Assembly: GCA_933228895.1 (NCBI GenBank)
Contig: OW121852.1
Span: forward strand, 106,475,544-106,539,543
Length of the DNA stretch: 64,000 bases
Reading direction: 5' to 3'
Source: Platycnemis pennipes
Lineage: Eukaryota; Arthropoda; Insecta; Odonata; Platycnemididae
The position numbers were made by a program, and so were the translations under genes. Within the stretch, counting starts at the first letter, position 1. Every line of letters starts with the position of its first letter. Below are positions 11,786 to 22,139 of the stretch, one piece after another. The notes beneath the pieces are model-generated. The model searched no databases and was not told where the DNA came from. It saw only the letters and a program-made list of their open reading frames with translations.

Positions 11786-12337
11786 TATTTTCAGTCATCA
11801 AATCAATATGTTGAACATTACAGATTTCGTACAGCTAAAAAAAGGACGTCAACATAGAAACAATACAAACAATGAAAATAGCTTATCCTAGGTACTCCAA
11901 CATGCACTTGGAGTGAAGAAATCGCATAGCAATAAGTGTTACAAATGCATTCCATTTAAAATAAGCTCCCAGAATCCAGATGTAACTTAGAATACTCGGT
12001 CAAAATATATCCCAGAGGCAGAAGAGAGGAACCACGTCCTCAAACATCACAGACACCAAAAACGTCCCCGGTGATCCCCAAGAGACGTCCCAGGGAGTAA
12101 AATGGTCCGGGTCTAATCCCTCTTAAACCTTCAAAGGAGGATTATATTCCCGCTCGAAAGGGAAGCATGCCGGGCTTACGAATGTGGCTGGATGGGAGCG
12201 GGTATGTAGAGGGTCGTAACGCCTGCAAGCCACAGGTTAGATCCCTCCGGGAGATTCAGGGAAATCAAGTTAAGCGGGCGAGGAAAGGAATGGGTGGGAT
12301 TCTCCTCTTTCGGGTCGTGGCACTGGGAATTGCCTCA

Positions 12338-12354
12338 CTCTCTCTCTCTCTCTC
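12338..12354. repeat. CT microsatellite
   Basis: A short perfect CT dinucleotide run. Confidence 0.9.
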
Positions 12355-12782
12355 AGCGCACCCAACCACCTGAAGAATAAATCACACGTACTGACGTCGA
12401 GAAGGTCTCAGCCATCCTCTCCGTGTATAGTAATGAGCACACTGTAAACAGCATTTGTATGAGATCTCACAGTTCATCCTCTGAGGAGGCAATGACAAGG
12501 CGGTTGGAATGTACTGGTGGAGGCATCGCAGCTGATTTGGAAGGCAGACGACCATCTTGGTAAGCACAGTCATACGGGCTTGCCAACTGTGATACACTTA
12601 CGGACGAAGTGGTTTTAGCTCGCGGTAAAACATAAAGGAGTAAGACGAATAATGGAAAGCATTTTTAAAATTCTCCAATTAAACAGGAAAGAGCGCAAAC
12701 ACGCAAAATGGTGCCAAAAAAGTAATTTAAATAGGTTCGATTTGAACCAGTTTTTGTCATAAAATTGAAACCTAGGGGAATT

Positions 12783-13030
12783 AATTACATCAATCATCAT
12801 TATCGGTGTACTATCCTAGGATGGTTTTGACACGGTCCTTCACTCGATTCTTCCATCGGCCAACCTCTTAATATCAACGAAATTTTTCTCTTTTACATCC
12901 TTCACCACTTGCCCCATATATCTCATACGAGGCCTGCCTTTTCCATTCTTCCATTTTTCCCTCGACGAATTGCCTTCATTAGGCCATCGTGTCTCGAGAT
13001 ATGACCGATTAAGTTGTCAATTACATCAAT
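12783..13030. repeat. 12-bp target-site duplication around a LINE-A fragment
   Basis: AATTACATCAAT occurs at 12783-12794 and again at 13019-13030, exactly bounding the minus-strand LINE-A fragment. It is the expected footprint of target-primed insertion. Confidence 0.85.
12795..13018 (-). mobile_element. LINE-A 3' fragment, 5'-truncated
   Basis: On the minus strand this is the last roughly 220 bp of LINE-A, from the HILRHDGLMK region through the GKGRPRMRYM motif to the stop and a decayed ATG-repeat tail at 12795-12803. It is diverged and out of frame, hence older than the full-length copy next to it. Confidence 0.85.
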
Positions 13031-13582
13031 ACCTCCCTTAAATAGCCTTAGGAAGATTAAATGGCGCCGCTGCGATGAAATTTGGGTACAAAATTGTTAT
13101 TCATATTTTAGTACACATACAGTCTCCATCTCGCGGCTGAGCTTAAGGCCACCGAGTGCGTCCACCGGGTTGCGGATGGTGGGTCGACCTCTAGATATAG
13201 AGGTTAGCTGCGAGATAAGCGAGTTTACTCGTCGAATAAGCAGTCGTGGACAAAAAGCGACGGCATTCCGAGGGGGTATTGGTCTATCCCTGGGTAAGAT
13301 AGGCCTCTAAATAATACAGAACCTGTGAAGATGCCGTGACTTGGCGACGGGAGGCCGCCAATAATTACGCTTCTCATCACCCGGAGGAGAGGGCAGCAGC
13401 TCTTCTTCACATGAGTGAAGGTGGAGACCACAGTGGTCGGTACAGCGACACTCATTTCACTACAGGCGTGGTAACATTTACTTTAACGGCTGTAGTACTG
13501 CGATGTGGAAGGCAAGGGGAAACCACCACATTAATATCCCGAGGAGTCGCAGCTACTCCACTCTTTCCTTTATTATCAAGAC

Positions 13583-16522
13583 GTGATGGCACCCTCTCGA
13601 GTAAAATATTCCGGAGGTAAAATAGTCCCCCATTCGGATCTCCGGGCGGGGACTACCCGAGAGAGTACATCAGTCAAATGTGATACACTTTTTAGGGTGG
13701 GAACATGGAACGTGAGATCGCTTCGGACCTGTGGAAGACTGGAGAACCTGAAGGTAGAAATGCGAAGAATGGACCTCGACGTATTAGGAATCAGCGAAAT
13801 GAAGTGGCCCGAAGAAGGAGACTTTTGGAGTGGAAGCTACAGGATTATACATACAGGATCATTAAATGGTAATGCTGGAGTAGGGATCATGCTCAGAAAG
13901 AGCGCCGGAATGCGTGTGAAGAGCTTCCTGCAGTACAATGAAAGGATAATAATGGTGAAGATCGAGACCAAACCTGTAGATACCGTGGTGGTGCAGGTTT
14001 ACATGCCTACGACTGACTATGAAGATGAAGAAGTGGAAGACGTCTACGAAGATATCACGGAAGTTATAAAACATGTAAGAGGAGAAGAAAACCTAATTAT
14101 TTTAGGGGACTGGAACGCTATCGTCGGCGAAGGGCAAGATGGAAGAATAACTGGAAAATACGGATTGGGAAACCGAAACGAAAGAGGAGAAAGGCTGCTG
14201 GAGTTCTGCACTCAACATAAGTTAGTGGTTGCCAACACATTGTTTAAAAATCACAACCGCAGAAGATACACATGGAAAATGCCAGGAGACAGAAGAAGAT
14301 GCCAAATAGACTACATTTTAGTGAAGCAGAGATTTAGAAACCAAGTGAAGGACTGCAAAAGCTACCCTGGGGCAGACATCGACAGTGACCATAATTTAGT
14401 GATGATGAAATGCCATCTAAAATTCAAGAAATTGAAGAAAAAAAAGAAGAATATATGGCAAGTAGAAAAACTAAAGGAGGCTCAACATCAGCTGGCATTT
14501 CAAAAAGCAGTGGGAAACAACATAGGAGAGAACCTGAATGAGAAATCAGTGGAAGAGCGTTGGGAAAACATTAAATGTGGACTACAGGAAGCCGCAAAAG
14601 AAGTTCTTGGAAGAAGAAAAGTTGCCAAGAAGAAGCCATGGATCACGGAAGAAGTCTTAGAATTGATTGAAGAAAGAAGAAAGTACAAGAATGCGAAGAC
14701 TGAAGAAGGGCAGCTCTGCTACAAAAGAATAAGGAACGAAATAAGTCGCAAAGCAAGGAAAGCTAGAGAGCTGTGGTTGAAAAATCTTTGCGAAGATGTA
14801 CAAAGCAACCTTGCACTTGGAAAGGTGGAAGCGGCCTACAGCATAGTGAGGAACCACTTCAAGGAACGGAGCGCAAGAGGCAATGCCATAAGGGACAAGA
14901 ATGGAGGAATTTTGATTGAAAACGAGGACAAAGTGAAGAGGTGGAAAGAATATCTGGAAGAGCTATACAATGGAAAAAACCTCAGCACAAAAGCTATTGA
15001 AGAGGAAAGCGAAGTGGAAATAGATGATATGGGGGCATCAATATTAAGATCGGAATTCGACGCTGCAGTAAGGGATCTTCGGATGAATAAGGCCTCAGGT
15101 ATTGATGATGTCCCTGCAGAACTAATTAAAAATGCAGGAGAGAAGACATTAATTCATCTCTACAAAACCATCTGCGACATGTATTCAACAGGGGAAATTC
15201 CAAGGGACTTCGAGAAAAACATCATCATTCCTATTCCCAAGAAGAAGAGAGCGGAGAAATGCGAAAATTTTAGGACTATAAGCCTGACGACACATGCATC
15301 AAAGATACTGACCAGGATCATCTACAGAAGAATAGAACGAAAAGCAGAGGAGTTCCTGGATGAAGATCAATTCGGATTCAGGAAAAGTAAGGGTACAAGG
15401 GAAGCAATATTGGCCCTTAGGCTACTCATAGAGAAGAGAATGGAGAAGAACAAACCGACGTTCATTGCATTTGTGGATTTAGAGAAGGCCTTTGACAACG
15501 TGGATTGGGATTCAATGCTTGGAATTCTGAAGGGAATTGGAGTGTCCTACAATGACCGAAGAATTATACACAGTCTGTACAAAAACCAAGTTGCTGTGAT
15601 TAAATCTGGACCCAGCTGTGAAGAGGCAAGAATAAGGAAAGGAGTGAGACAAGGCTGCGCACTGTCTCCCGTAATCTTTAATGTTTACATCGAGAGAGCC
15701 ATAAATGAAGTCAAGGAGAAGTGTTCTGGAGTGAAAATCCACGGAGAAACAATCAGTATGCTACGATTCGCTGATGACATAGCTATCATAGCAGAGACAG
15801 AGAAGGAGCTGAATAAGATGCTAACGACCCTGGAAAGGACTATGGCCAGATATCAGCTGAAGATCAATAAGAAGAAGACTAAGATATTGGTGTGCAGCAA
15901 AAGAGAAGAGGCGAAAACCAACGTTAAACTAGGAAAACAGAAACTGGAAGAGGTGAAAGAGTTCTGTTACCTGGGAAGCAGAGTAACCAACGATGGACGA
16001 AGCAAGAAAGAAATAGTGAGTAGAATAGCCCAGGCAAAGAGGGCATTCTTTCAGAAGAAGAATCTACTTACAGCAGGAAATACAAGCATAGAAGTAAGGA
16101 AACAGTTCATCAGAACATACATCTGGAGCATTTTTCTTTACGGCAGTGAATCATGGACGATGACAGCAGCGGAGAAGAAAAGGGTAGAAGCATTTGAAAT
16201 GTGGTGTTACAGAAGAATGCTGAAGATCAAATGGATCGACCGAGTAAGTAACGAGGAAGTGCTAAGAAGAGTAGGAGAAAAGAAAAGTCTGCTGACAACT
16301 CTAAAAAGAAGAAGGGAAAACTTAATCGGTCATATCCTGAGACACGATGGCCTGATGAAGACTATCGTCGAGGGAAAAGTGAACGGGAAGATTGGAAAAG
16401 GCAGGCCTCGTATGAGATACATGGAACAGGTCGTGAAGAATGTAAAAGAGAAGAATTACGTCACAATGAAAAGGTTGGCCGATAGAAGAAACGAGTGGAA
16501 AGCTGCGTCAAACCAATCCTAG
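13583..16522 (+). CDS. LINE-A endonuclease-reverse transcriptase
   Basis: A 979-residue polyprotein that nicks target DNA and copies its own RNA from the nick. The N-terminal apurinic-endonuclease-like domain covers about residues 37-275: TWNVR (Asn43), ISEMKW (Glu72), GDWN (Asp176, Asn178) and the SDH triad at 268-270. After a basic linker rich in Lys and Arg, the reverse transcriptase domain covers about residues 500-780. It has VDLEKAFDNVDW with Asp632, the GVRQGCALSPVIFN block and the catalytic FADD at 729-732. The C-terminal tail has the family motifs AFEMWCYRRMLKIKW and GRPRMRYM. All catalytic positions I can check are intact and there is no stop or frameshift, so it may be active. The first Met at 13583 leaves about 36 residues before the endonuclease. 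Product names such as craniofacial development protein 2-like in insect annotations usually refer to such ORFs. Confidence 0.9.
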   Translation: MMAPSRVKYSGGKIVPHSDLRAGTTRESTSVKCDTLFRVGTWNVRSLRTCGRLENLKVEMRRMDLDVLGISEMKWPEEGDFWSGSYRIIHTGSLNGNAGVGIMLRKSAGMRVKSFLQYNERIIMVKIETKPVDTVVVQVYMPTTDYEDEEVEDVYEDITEVIKHVRGEENLIILGDWNAIVGEGQDGRITGKYGLGNRNERGERLLEFCTQHKLVVANTLFKNHNRRRYTWKMPGDRRRCQIDYILVKQRFRNQVKDCKSYPGADIDSDHNLVMMKCHLKFKKLKKKKKNIWQVEKLKEAQHQLAFQKAVGNNIGENLNEKSVEERWENIKCGLQEAAKEVLGRRKVAKKKPWITEEVLELIEERRKYKNAKTEEGQLCYKRIRNEISRKARKARELWLKNLCEDVQSNLALGKVEAAYSIVRNHFKERSARGNAIRDKNGGILIENEDKVKRWKEYLEELYNGKNLSTKAIEEESEVEIDDMGASILRSEFDAAVRDLRMNKASGIDDVPAELIKNAGEKTLIHLYKTICDMYSTGEIPRDFEKNIIIPIPKKKRAEKCENFRTISLTTHASKILTRIIYRRIERKAEEFLDEDQFGFRKSKGTREAILALRLLIEKRMEKNKPTFIAFVDLEKAFDNVDWDSMLGILKGIGVSYNDRRIIHSLYKNQVAVIKSGPSCEEARIRKGVRQGCALSPVIFNVYIERAINEVKEKCSGVKIHGETISMLRFADDIAIIAETEKELNKMLTTLERTMARYQLKINKKKTKILVCSKREEAKTNVKLGKQKLEEVKEFCYLGSRVTNDGRSKKEIVSRIAQAKRAFFQKKNLLTAGNTSIEVRKQFIRTYIWSIFLYGSESWTMTAAEKKRVEAFEMWCYRRMLKIKWIDRVSNEEVLRRVGEKKSLLTTLKRRRENLIGHILRHDGLMKTIVEGKVNGKIGKGRPRMRYMEQVVKNVKEKNYVTMKRLADRRNEWKAASNQS

Positions 16523-16534
16523 GATTGTTGACCA

Positions 16535-16554
16535 ATGATGATGATGATGATGAT
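16535..16554. repeat. ATG triplet tail of LINE-A
   Basis: About six ATG/GAT units form the 3' end of the element, just after its stop codon. Confidence 0.9.
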
Positions 16555-16944
16555 GACAGTCTCCATAAGAGGGCGTGCAAAACAGCGTTTTGTACGGAGT
16601 AGGAGGGGACCTATCGTTCCCAAGCGCCCCCATTCTGCCTTCATTGCCACCCATAGACCAGCATGCCAATGGCAGTACGTTCTAACCTCCTTTGAGGCGT
16701 CCTATTACGGCCGTTGTAAATCGGGCAATAAAATACATATTTTATATACGGGTCTAATTTTGGAATAGAAAGGGGAGGAGTTACGCTAAACGGGAGGAGT
16801 TACAGGGTCAACTGTTACGACGCATTATCAACAGGGAGCGGGATCCAGCCTCCCCTACGTTATCTGAAACATACATTCTAAATTGATTCTTTGCTTAAAT
16901 AATAATTATGATACACCTAGTCTATATATATTATTAATTTTGTA

Positions 16945-17657
16945 GCGTGTCAGTCAGTCAGTCAGTCAGCCTGTCACTCTGTATCCGTTTTGTTTTGTTC
17001 TGTCCCAATTTTTTAGCTAAAAGAGTGACGTTTCGTGCGTTTAGTGTAGATTCTCTGTCTGTATGATTTGGTAGTAGTTTTGAATTTTTAGCAGTTTGTG
17101 GTGCAGAGAAAAATGCAAGAGAAAAATTGATGTTTTCCCTATCTTTTAGCATGGGAAATCAGTTGCCATGCAAATTTGTTTACGTTGCTAAGTAAATGCG
17201 TTTACGTTTTTGGTAAAGGGGCAAAATTTGGATTGAAGAAATTGAAGAAAGTGGAATTAGTTCCATCAATCAATTTTGTAAGCATGAAAATATTAATTGA
17301 CGTTTTCGATGTTCAGATAGTGAAATAAAACAATTTTTACCGACCGGCCCCGATCTTGTGCATGACATGTGAATTTTAAAGCTAGGCCATTTGAAGTAGG
17401 TACTTTTCGGTAGATGTGAGCTTAAGGGTCACGAACTTCGAATATTTATCCTGCGAAAACGGTATTCATTGGCGCTTTCATTCCAACTGTGTTATGTAGA
17501 GGAAGTCATCCTGTATCCGTTTTAGTTTGTTCTCTTCCAGTTTTTGAGCTAAAAGAGTGAGGTTTAGTGCTTTTAGTGTAGATTCTTTGTCTGTTTGATT
17601 TGGTAGTAGTTTTAGATTTTTAGCAGTTTTTGGTGCAGAGAAAGATGCAAAAAACGT
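16945..17657. repeat. tandemly spaced direct duplication (two copies about 170 bp)
   Basis: The segments 16970-17130 and 17505-17657 share the order CTGTATCCGTTTT, GAGCTAAAAGAGTGA, TTTAGTGTAGATTCT, GATTTGGTAGTAGTTTT and TTTTTAGCAGTTT. No coding potential is evident. The first copy is preceded by a GTCA microsatellite at 16947-16968. They could be ends of an LTR-like element or a simple segmental duplication. Confidence 0.6.
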
Positions 17658-17799
17658 GGTTTTTGAGAGTGGTAGACAACATATAATAAAAATTTGTTGT
17701 AGAAAAAAGTACAAAAACACATAGAATAAATAGAGTGGGACACATTACTCTATTTATAAAATAGACATTTCCTTCTCTCTGCATAAGAAATGCATATTA

Positions 17800-18060
17800 A
17801 AAGTGCCTGCAAAGCAGGCAGCAGGCCTGCTAGTAACTGGTAATTAATTATCGAGACGAGAATAAATTGTATTCATAATTAATATATGCTTCATTATTAT
17901 TGACTGCTTTACGTAATTTAGGGCTGGAGAAGGATCTTAGGGAATGTTAGAGAGCGTTATAAGAGGGATGAAAAAAGTGGAAAATCAGCGTTGCGTAATA
18001 AAGGGATTCCCATTTAGTTGCTGTACAAAATGTAATTTTCACTGTACACCTCTCCATACA
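17800..18060. other. unassigned stretch with short palindromes
   Basis: Contains GCCTGCAAAGCAGGC followed by AGCAGGCCTGCT near 17803-17832, two overlapping inverted repeats. No gene. Confidence 0.3.
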
Positions 18061-18062
18061 TT

Positions 18063-18295
18063 AGAGTGTGAGGAGATTTGGTTGAAGTGGTTGCCATAGC
18101 ACAGATTTCCCACTCCGAAGATCCGGCTTCGAATCCCGGAAATGATACATTGTTCATCGTAATACCGCTTCCTATTTGAGTTCCGTGTACCAAGCACTTA
18201 AAGTTCAGTGTTCCGTCTGCCGGATTGGCCGTTAAAACGTGTACTCCTTGGCGACAAACTTCCAAATGCCTTGTAGCCTTCCCCCAAAAAAAATA
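18063..18295 (+). mobile_element. tRNA-derived SINE
   Basis: Begins with an A-box-like TTGGTTGAAGTGGTTGCC, then about 30 bp later a B box GGCTTCGAATCCC. It continues through a roughly 150 bp body and ends in an A-run at 18286-18293. Pol III would transcribe it from the internal promoter. Confidence 0.7.
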
Positions 18296-18344
18296 ATTCA
18301 CAAAACGTCACAATGCGCAATAGTAAGCGTCGTGTACAACGTGT

Positions 18345-19592
18345 CGTATCAAGATTTCACGCGTAATGAAATTTCAAACACGAGCATAAGTCGGTCGTGT
18401 TTAAGAATTTCACTGCCCATGCTAAGAGGAGACATACATACAGATTTCCGCTAGTTATGGCATTTATTCTCGTCGAGTTCCGTTACACTGCAGACTTCCA
18501 AAACTTAGCTCTAAAACACAGAAGTCGAGATAAAATTATCAAACTAGAGGAATATTGTAAATATTTTTTATGATGATTAATTTCTGATGATGTTTTTCAC
18601 GGCGCTCCGATGAAATCGTCAGGCGTTCGGAAGTCTTCCCTATTCACATATTTTTACCCACTGCGTCCTCAGGCCAGGCTGAAGCGAAGACAGATCCCTG
18701 TTTCATTCGGTTTGTCGGAAGGCGACCTATACGGACCTCTCTACCCTCAAGATAATTCCCATTATCACCCGCAGCAGAAGAGTTCCGTATTAACCAGCCT
18801 CCTTCATCGGGCTCGAACTATTTCTGACAAAGAATCGCTGTCTTCGGAGGAGATACTACTTTTTGCTGCCCCAGAGAAGAATAGCTACACGCAATCCATG
18901 GTAATTTCGGATGGACCAACAGAGAACTACACCCAAGAATCCCGATCCAGTCGCTTGAGTCTTCTTTCCATTCAACGGAGGAACCAAGGAGAGCACATCT
19001 TGTGTCCTCGCGAAGCATAAAATCCAAAGATTTGGATGTGACAATAAGATCACCAGTCTTCTCAACAGAGCGAAGGATCCCCTCCCACCTGGTATCCACA
19101 AAAGGGTGAGTGTAGTTCTCTGCAACTGTGGAAAGTCCCATGTAGGACATACCCCAGGAGCTGTGCAGTGCAGAATGAAAGAATATTCACGGGCCCTAAG
19201 AAAATATGCAAGAGGAGACATAGGCCATTGCAGAACATGTTTTGGCTGAGCCTAACCAGTCCATGAATTTTATGTAACCTCAAATCCTTGCCAAATTAAA
19301 ACGTTGTTTCCCTAGAATAATCAGGGAAGCCATGGACGTTGTTTAAAGACTTCAGAATTTCACGCGGATTAAAAATCAAACACGAGCATGAGTCGGTCGT
19401 GTTTGAGAATTTCACTGCCCATGCTAAGAGGAAGAAATGCATACAAATTTCCGCTAGTTATTGCATTTATTCTCCTCATTTTCATTTACACTGCAGATTT
19501 CCAAAACTTAGCTCTACAACACAGAAGTCGAGAGAAAATTATCTAACTAGAGGAATATTGTAAATATATTTTTATGATGATTAATTAAATGA
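18345..19592 (+). mobile_element. decayed Penelope-like element between direct repeats
   Basis: Two direct repeats of about 240 bp (about 18349-18590 and 19352-19592) match at most positions, including AAACACGAGCAT-AGTCGG, GAATTTCACTGCCCATGC and AACTAGAGGAATATTG. Between them lies a broken RT-to-GIY-YIG coding fragment. Penelope-like elements are known to have LTR-like direct repeats, so this is read as a 5'-shortened copy with both terminal repeats. An alternative is a host duplication that captured the fragment. Confidence 0.6.
18610..19249 (+). pseudogene. Penelope-like RT tail plus GIY-YIG endonuclease, broken
   Basis: The open part at 18610-19020 contains HPQQKSSVLTSLLHRA, matching the Penelope RT C-terminal pattern (HP-QK--VL-SLVHRA). 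It is followed by degenerate sequence with a stop at 19018. In another frame, 19073-19249 reads PPGIHKRVSVVLCNCG and KSHVGHTPGAVQCRMKEY, the GIY-YIG domain order (G-Y, CxCG, YVG-T, R--EH). The GIY and YIG Tyr positions are changed (His at both) and frames are broken, so it is inactive. Confidence 0.65.
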
Positions 19593-19640
19593 TGCCACGG
19601 AGATCTGTACTTCAGCTTTGACATAAATGAATGTGTTTAA

Positions 19641-19712
19641 ATGCCTCTCCCAGATTCGAACCTGGGATTTTCCAATCAATAGTCTAATGATCCATCCACT
19701 GGGCCAGCATGC
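19641..19712 (-). mobile_element. tRNA-derived SINE head
   Basis: On the minus strand: A box TGGCCCAGTGGATGG and B box GGTTCGAATC, with a preserved T-arm stem CCCAG/CTGGG. The acceptor ends do not pair, so it is a SINE head or tRNA pseudogene rather than a tRNA gene. Confidence 0.6.
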
Positions 19713-19867
19713 CATCAGAAAAGTACATTAGAAAAAATTGATGCATGAATGATTTCATGATCTTCCGGCCCAAGTCTTTTCCCCTTGTCTAATTGAACCT
19801 ATTACCAAGGTACAAACAATGAAAACACAATATGAGTCTATACAATACTGTTTATAAGTCTTCTGGT

Positions 19868-20108
19868 AACCGTAAGAAGAAGACAACTTAATCGGCTTCA
19901 TCATGAGACATTATGGCCTCTATGAAGACAATTGTTAAAGGATAATTCAGCAGGATGAATGGTGGAGGAAGGCCTTGTTTGAGATGTATAGCACCAATGA
20001 TGAAAGATATGAAAGAGAAGAAATGCGTAAATATGAAGAGATTAGCTGAAAGGAGAATTCAGTGGATAGCTGCGTCAAACCAATTTCAGGATTATTGACT
20101 GATGATGC
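19868..20108 (+). mobile_element. LINE-A 3' fragment, degraded
   Basis: Parallels the last 230 bp of the full LINE-A ORF: CATGAGACATTATGGCCT, GGAAGGCCTTGTTTGAGATG and CTGCGTCAAACCAAT, followed by GATGATGCTGAT. Frames are broken. Confidence 0.8.
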
Positions 20109-20699
20109 TGATCATGACAACACTGTTTATGTCATTAAGAATAAGAACAGAAATTTGAGCACCCCCCCCTCAGGCTACTGTAGTGCCTCATGCATCAAAA
20201 TAGGAGTATCACATTACAAGGATCTTGATTAGAAATCAAGTGGAAATTAAGATACTTCAATATCATATCCATCGCAGTACTGCATGGAGAGAAATCCTCA
20301 TGTTAGTACATGAATCTGCTGACACCTTGGCATCTTTCACCCGGGTTGCCAGATTCCTGAAAACAAAATAAGGTACAGGTGTGCTGTCGAGGAAATCATT
20401 GTGTGACATAATCGACAACTAGTGAACTTCCTTTAAGAATAATTTTACGGATGTTATATCGACATCACAGGGCAGTTTATTAATAGATAATAAATACCTT
20501 TACTAGTATTACATATACTGAAAATAACATTTTCTTTCCTTGCGTGGGATGCGGAACATTTAGCATGGATATGGGACTGCCCCGTAAAATCCAGGACATC
20601 TAGCAACCCCGTCTTTCACTAATAGCAGACTAATTATCTCCACTTCACCCTTCAGATGTTCCCTTCTAATTGCACATTTATCTTACCTCCAGGTATGAG

Positions 20700-20815
20700 G
20701 TCAGAGGCCGGCCATGGTACCTAGGCCTGACTATCCAAAGGCCATAGATTCAAACCCCCACCCAGGCATGGTGCTGTGCATTGGTTATGAAATTTCCAGG
20801 TTAAATGCATTCATA
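20700..20815 (+). mobile_element. tRNA-derived SINE fragment
   Basis: A-box-like GGCCGGCCATGGTACCTAGG and B-box-like AGATTCAAACCCC lie about 40 bp apart. It abuts the LINE-A fragment that follows. Confidence 0.45.
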
Positions 20816-20816
20816 A

Positions 20817-21541
20817 GTCTACATTGAGAAAGCCATCCAAGAAGTCAAAGAAAAGTCTCCGGTAGAGAATATCCATTAGAAAAAGAAATTTAGCATTCTA
20901 TGATTCGCTGATGACATAGCAGTCATGGCAGAAACAGAAGGAGATTTAAAGAAGACACTAGGAAATATGGAAAGAACAATGACCAGATATCATCTGAAGA
21001 TCAATTAAAAGAAAACCAAGGTATTGGTGTGCAGACCAGAAGAAGATTCTACTTACAGCTGCAAATATAAACGTTGAAGTGACGAAACATTTTATTAGAA
21101 CATACATCTGGAGCATTCTACTATATGGCAGTGAAGCATGGACAATAACAGCAGCAGAGAAGTCCAGGCTGGAACCATTTGAAATGTGGTGCTACCAAAG
21201 AATGATGAAGACAAAATGGATCGATCGAGTAACAAATGAAGAAGTCTTAAGAAGAGTGGGAGAAAAGAGAAGTCTACTGAAAACCTTAAAAAGAAGACGG
21301 AACAACTTAATAGATGACAATCTTAATCTTAAGACACGATGGTCTGATGAAGACAATCATCGAGGGAAAAGTGAACGGGAAAAATGGAAAAGGCAGGCCT
21401 CATATGAGGTATATGGAGCAAGTTATGAAGGATGTAAACGAGAGGAGCTACATCAATATGAAGACGTAGGCCGATAAAAGAATCGAGTGGAGGGCTGCGT
21501 CAAACCAATCCTAGGATTGTTTACCGATGATGATGATGATG
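20817..21541 (+). mobile_element. LINE-A 3' fragment with internal deletion
   Basis: Starts in the RT domain (YIEKAIQEVKEKS), keeps FADD-coding sequence as TTCGCTGATGACATAGCAG near 20903, then skips about 150 bp of the full-length sequence near 21040. It resumes into the C-terminal frame at 21079-21477 (TYIWSILLYGSEAWT, AFEMWCY as PFEMWCY). It ends in GATGATGATGATGATGA. Stops and deletions make it inactive. Confidence 0.85.
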
Positions 21542-21959
21542 AAATGTAGCAAAAATATATTTTTAAATGCAGTTTGTCATTGTATCTGGTTGCTCCAGAC
21601 CGGTGCTTCCCAATTGGTGGGACACTTCTCACTGTTGGAACTTCAAAACCCATTGGGTGGGACTTGAGCCAGGTTAATACACTCCCTACCCTTAACTTCA
21701 GTGAGGATATTGTGAATATACACATGCACACAATGCATGTATTTACCTACGTAAGTGCAAGAACTCATGAAACTGAGTTTTCATTTTGTATATACTGGGT
21801 CTTAGGTTTTTCTGAGAATGAAAAGTGGGGCACACAACTAAAACAAGGTTGGAAACCCATGCTCAAAGACTGTCCTTATGGTGCATTGGAGCCAATTGGG
21901 TGACCATCTATCCATGGTTTTATAGGTCCCTACCATCACTTATAGGAGCTTCACGCTGG

Positions 21960-22132
21960 GAGGAAAGGTACAAGAATGGGAATTAAAGGGTATGGAGGAA
22001 GGGTGGAGAGGGACCTGGCATTAGAATTAGCCTGCTCTTAACAAAATGTACAAAGGGGACCACGGTTTGACATCCCATCCAGCAATTGGAGTACTGAACT
22101 CAAATGTTCTCCACAAAACTCTCAAAGAGTGA
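21960..22132 (-). mobile_element. SINE family S1, 5'-truncated
   Basis: Shares GGAGGAAGGGTGGAGAG, AAGGGGACCACGG and GGAGTACTGAAC in order with the S1 copies at 53.3 and 60.4 kb. The tRNA-like head, which would lie at the higher coordinate, is missing. Confidence 0.7.
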
Positions 22133-22139
22133 TTAACAT

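Larger units (their letters stand above)
13130..16555 (+). mobile_element. full-length RTE-like LINE (LINE-A)
   Basis: A 3.4 kb non-LTR retrotransposon bounded by an 11-bp duplication ACAGTCTCCAT (13119-13129 and 16556-16566). It has a GC-rich 5' UTR of about 450 bp, one ORF and an almost absent 3' UTR ending directly in ATG triplet repeats. One ORF with endonuclease then reverse transcriptase, small size and a triplet-repeat tail point to the RTE clade or a close relative. The 55.3 kb R-A copy shows the empty site. The intact ORF and exact duplication indicate a young insertion. At least eight other fragments of the family lie in the window. Confidence 0.9.
12465..16690. repeat. interspersed repeat R-A, interrupted by two LINE-A insertions
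   Basis: Three pieces (about 12465-12782, 13031-13118 and 16567-16690) line up in order with an uninterrupted stretch at about 54860-55395. Part of the family also recurs at about 40705-40930. Shared landmarks include GCTGATTTGG, CCATCTTGGTA, TTTTTAAAATTC, AAATAGCCTTAGGAAGAT and TTCATTG-CACCCATAG. The repeat encodes no evident protein. Its class (non-autonomous DNA element or other) is unknown. It is the host of the nested insertions listed next. Confidence 0.7.

Noticed and set aside
16535..16768. 77-codon frame starting with seven Met
   Set aside because: Begins in the ATG triplet tail of LINE-A; not a gene.
18818..19221. Two overlapping minus-strand frames of 110 and 121 codons
   Set aside because: Antisense shadows of the Penelope-like coding fragment.
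19641..19712. Functional tRNA gene
   Set aside because: T arm is good but acceptor strands do not pair and the anticodon arm is not recognisable; treated as a SINE head.
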